From: Litsea cubeba
Taxonomy: Eukaryota > Streptophyta > Magnoliopsida > Laurales > Lauraceae
Assembly (NCBI GenBank): GCA_012931725.1
Contig: CM022944.1
Coordinates: forward strand, 112,380,570 to 112,444,569
DNA: 64,000 nucleotides
Direction: 5' to 3'
Made by a program: the position numbers and the translations under genes
Part shown: one piece after another, positions 63,954 through 64,000 of the stretch
How the letters are laid out: every line of letters begins with the position of its first letter
How positions within the stretch are numbered: position 1 is the stretch's first letter
The notes under the pieces: model-generated
What the model was told of the DNA's origin: nothing
The model's database searches: none
The model's input: only the letters and a program-made list of their open reading frames with translations

Positions 63954-64000
63954 GGCAGAACCAGAAGCTGAGGATGTGGTGGTTATCTGAGAAGCAGAAC

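Larger units (their letters stand above)
61031..64000 (-). mobile_element. Ty1/copia element, antisense in SSRP1 intron 9 (5' end outside window)
   Basis: On the minus strand the window holds the end of gag, protease, integrase, part of RT, RNase H, a GAGAGGGGG purine tract (61336-61328) and a short 3' LTR (about 61327-61031, ending GATATCA). The 5' LTR and most of gag lie beyond 64000. The LTR limits are provisional because no second copy is available. Confidence 0.85.

Overview
The window is nuclear DNA of a flowering plant. Two conserved plant genes with spliced exons are embedded in a dense, nested transposon landscape containing Ty1/copia and Ty3/gypsy elements, L1- and RTE-type LINEs, SINEs, hAT- and Mutator-like inverted-repeat elements and Helitrons. 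I see no bacterial features, CRISPR array, rRNA or intact tRNA. Species cannot be fixed from the sequence. All coordinates and splice sites were read by eye.

Layout. 1-1412: 3' part of an L1 LINE (minus). 1413-3142: LTR-like debris and short tandem repeats. 3143-4108: 3' end of an RTE-type LINE (plus). 4810-11700: a complete MUT9-like/HD16-type casein kinase I gene (minus, 16 coding exons, 697 codons), with an inverted-repeat element in intron 8 and a SINE inside another inverted-repeat element in intron 1. 11760-16432: a LINE RNase H remnant (12330-13010), a poly-G-rich hAT-like element (14779-15345) and unannotated AT-rich DNA. 16433-22723: a full-length but decayed Copia element with GTTAT target duplication. 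22729-24194: degenerate minisatellite. 24204-34577: a Mutator-like element with about 230-bp inverted ends, split by two Copia insertions. One (25164-28212) is internally deleted. The other (29014-34346) has 501-bp LTRs that look identical but lacks gag, protease and part of integrase. 35429-38017: MITEs, a SINE-like unit and probable LTR debris. 38018-43768: a 5'-truncated Ty3/gypsy chromovirus (minus). 43776-46328: LTR-like repeats and a Helitron 3' end. 46363-53603: a nest of Helitrons, hAT and Mutator-like MITEs and minisatellites. 53800-59250 and beyond: the first nine coding exons of SSRP1, the HMG-family subunit of the FACT histone chaperone (plus). Its ninth intron holds a Mutator-like element and an antisense Copia (61031 to the window end), so the rest of the gene lies beyond 64000.

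The two cellular genes both act on chromatin. MUT9-like kinases phosphorylate histones and clock or flowering regulators, and SSRP1 with SPT16 handles nucleosomes during transcription and replication. They are about 42 kb apart and point away from each other; nothing suggests shared regulation.

No new biological system is evident. The best leads are the apparently recent non-autonomous Copia at 29014-34346, the three-layer nest around it, the Helitron/hAT nest abutting the SSRP1 promoter, and perfect GATC-rich palindromes in the gypsy LTR.
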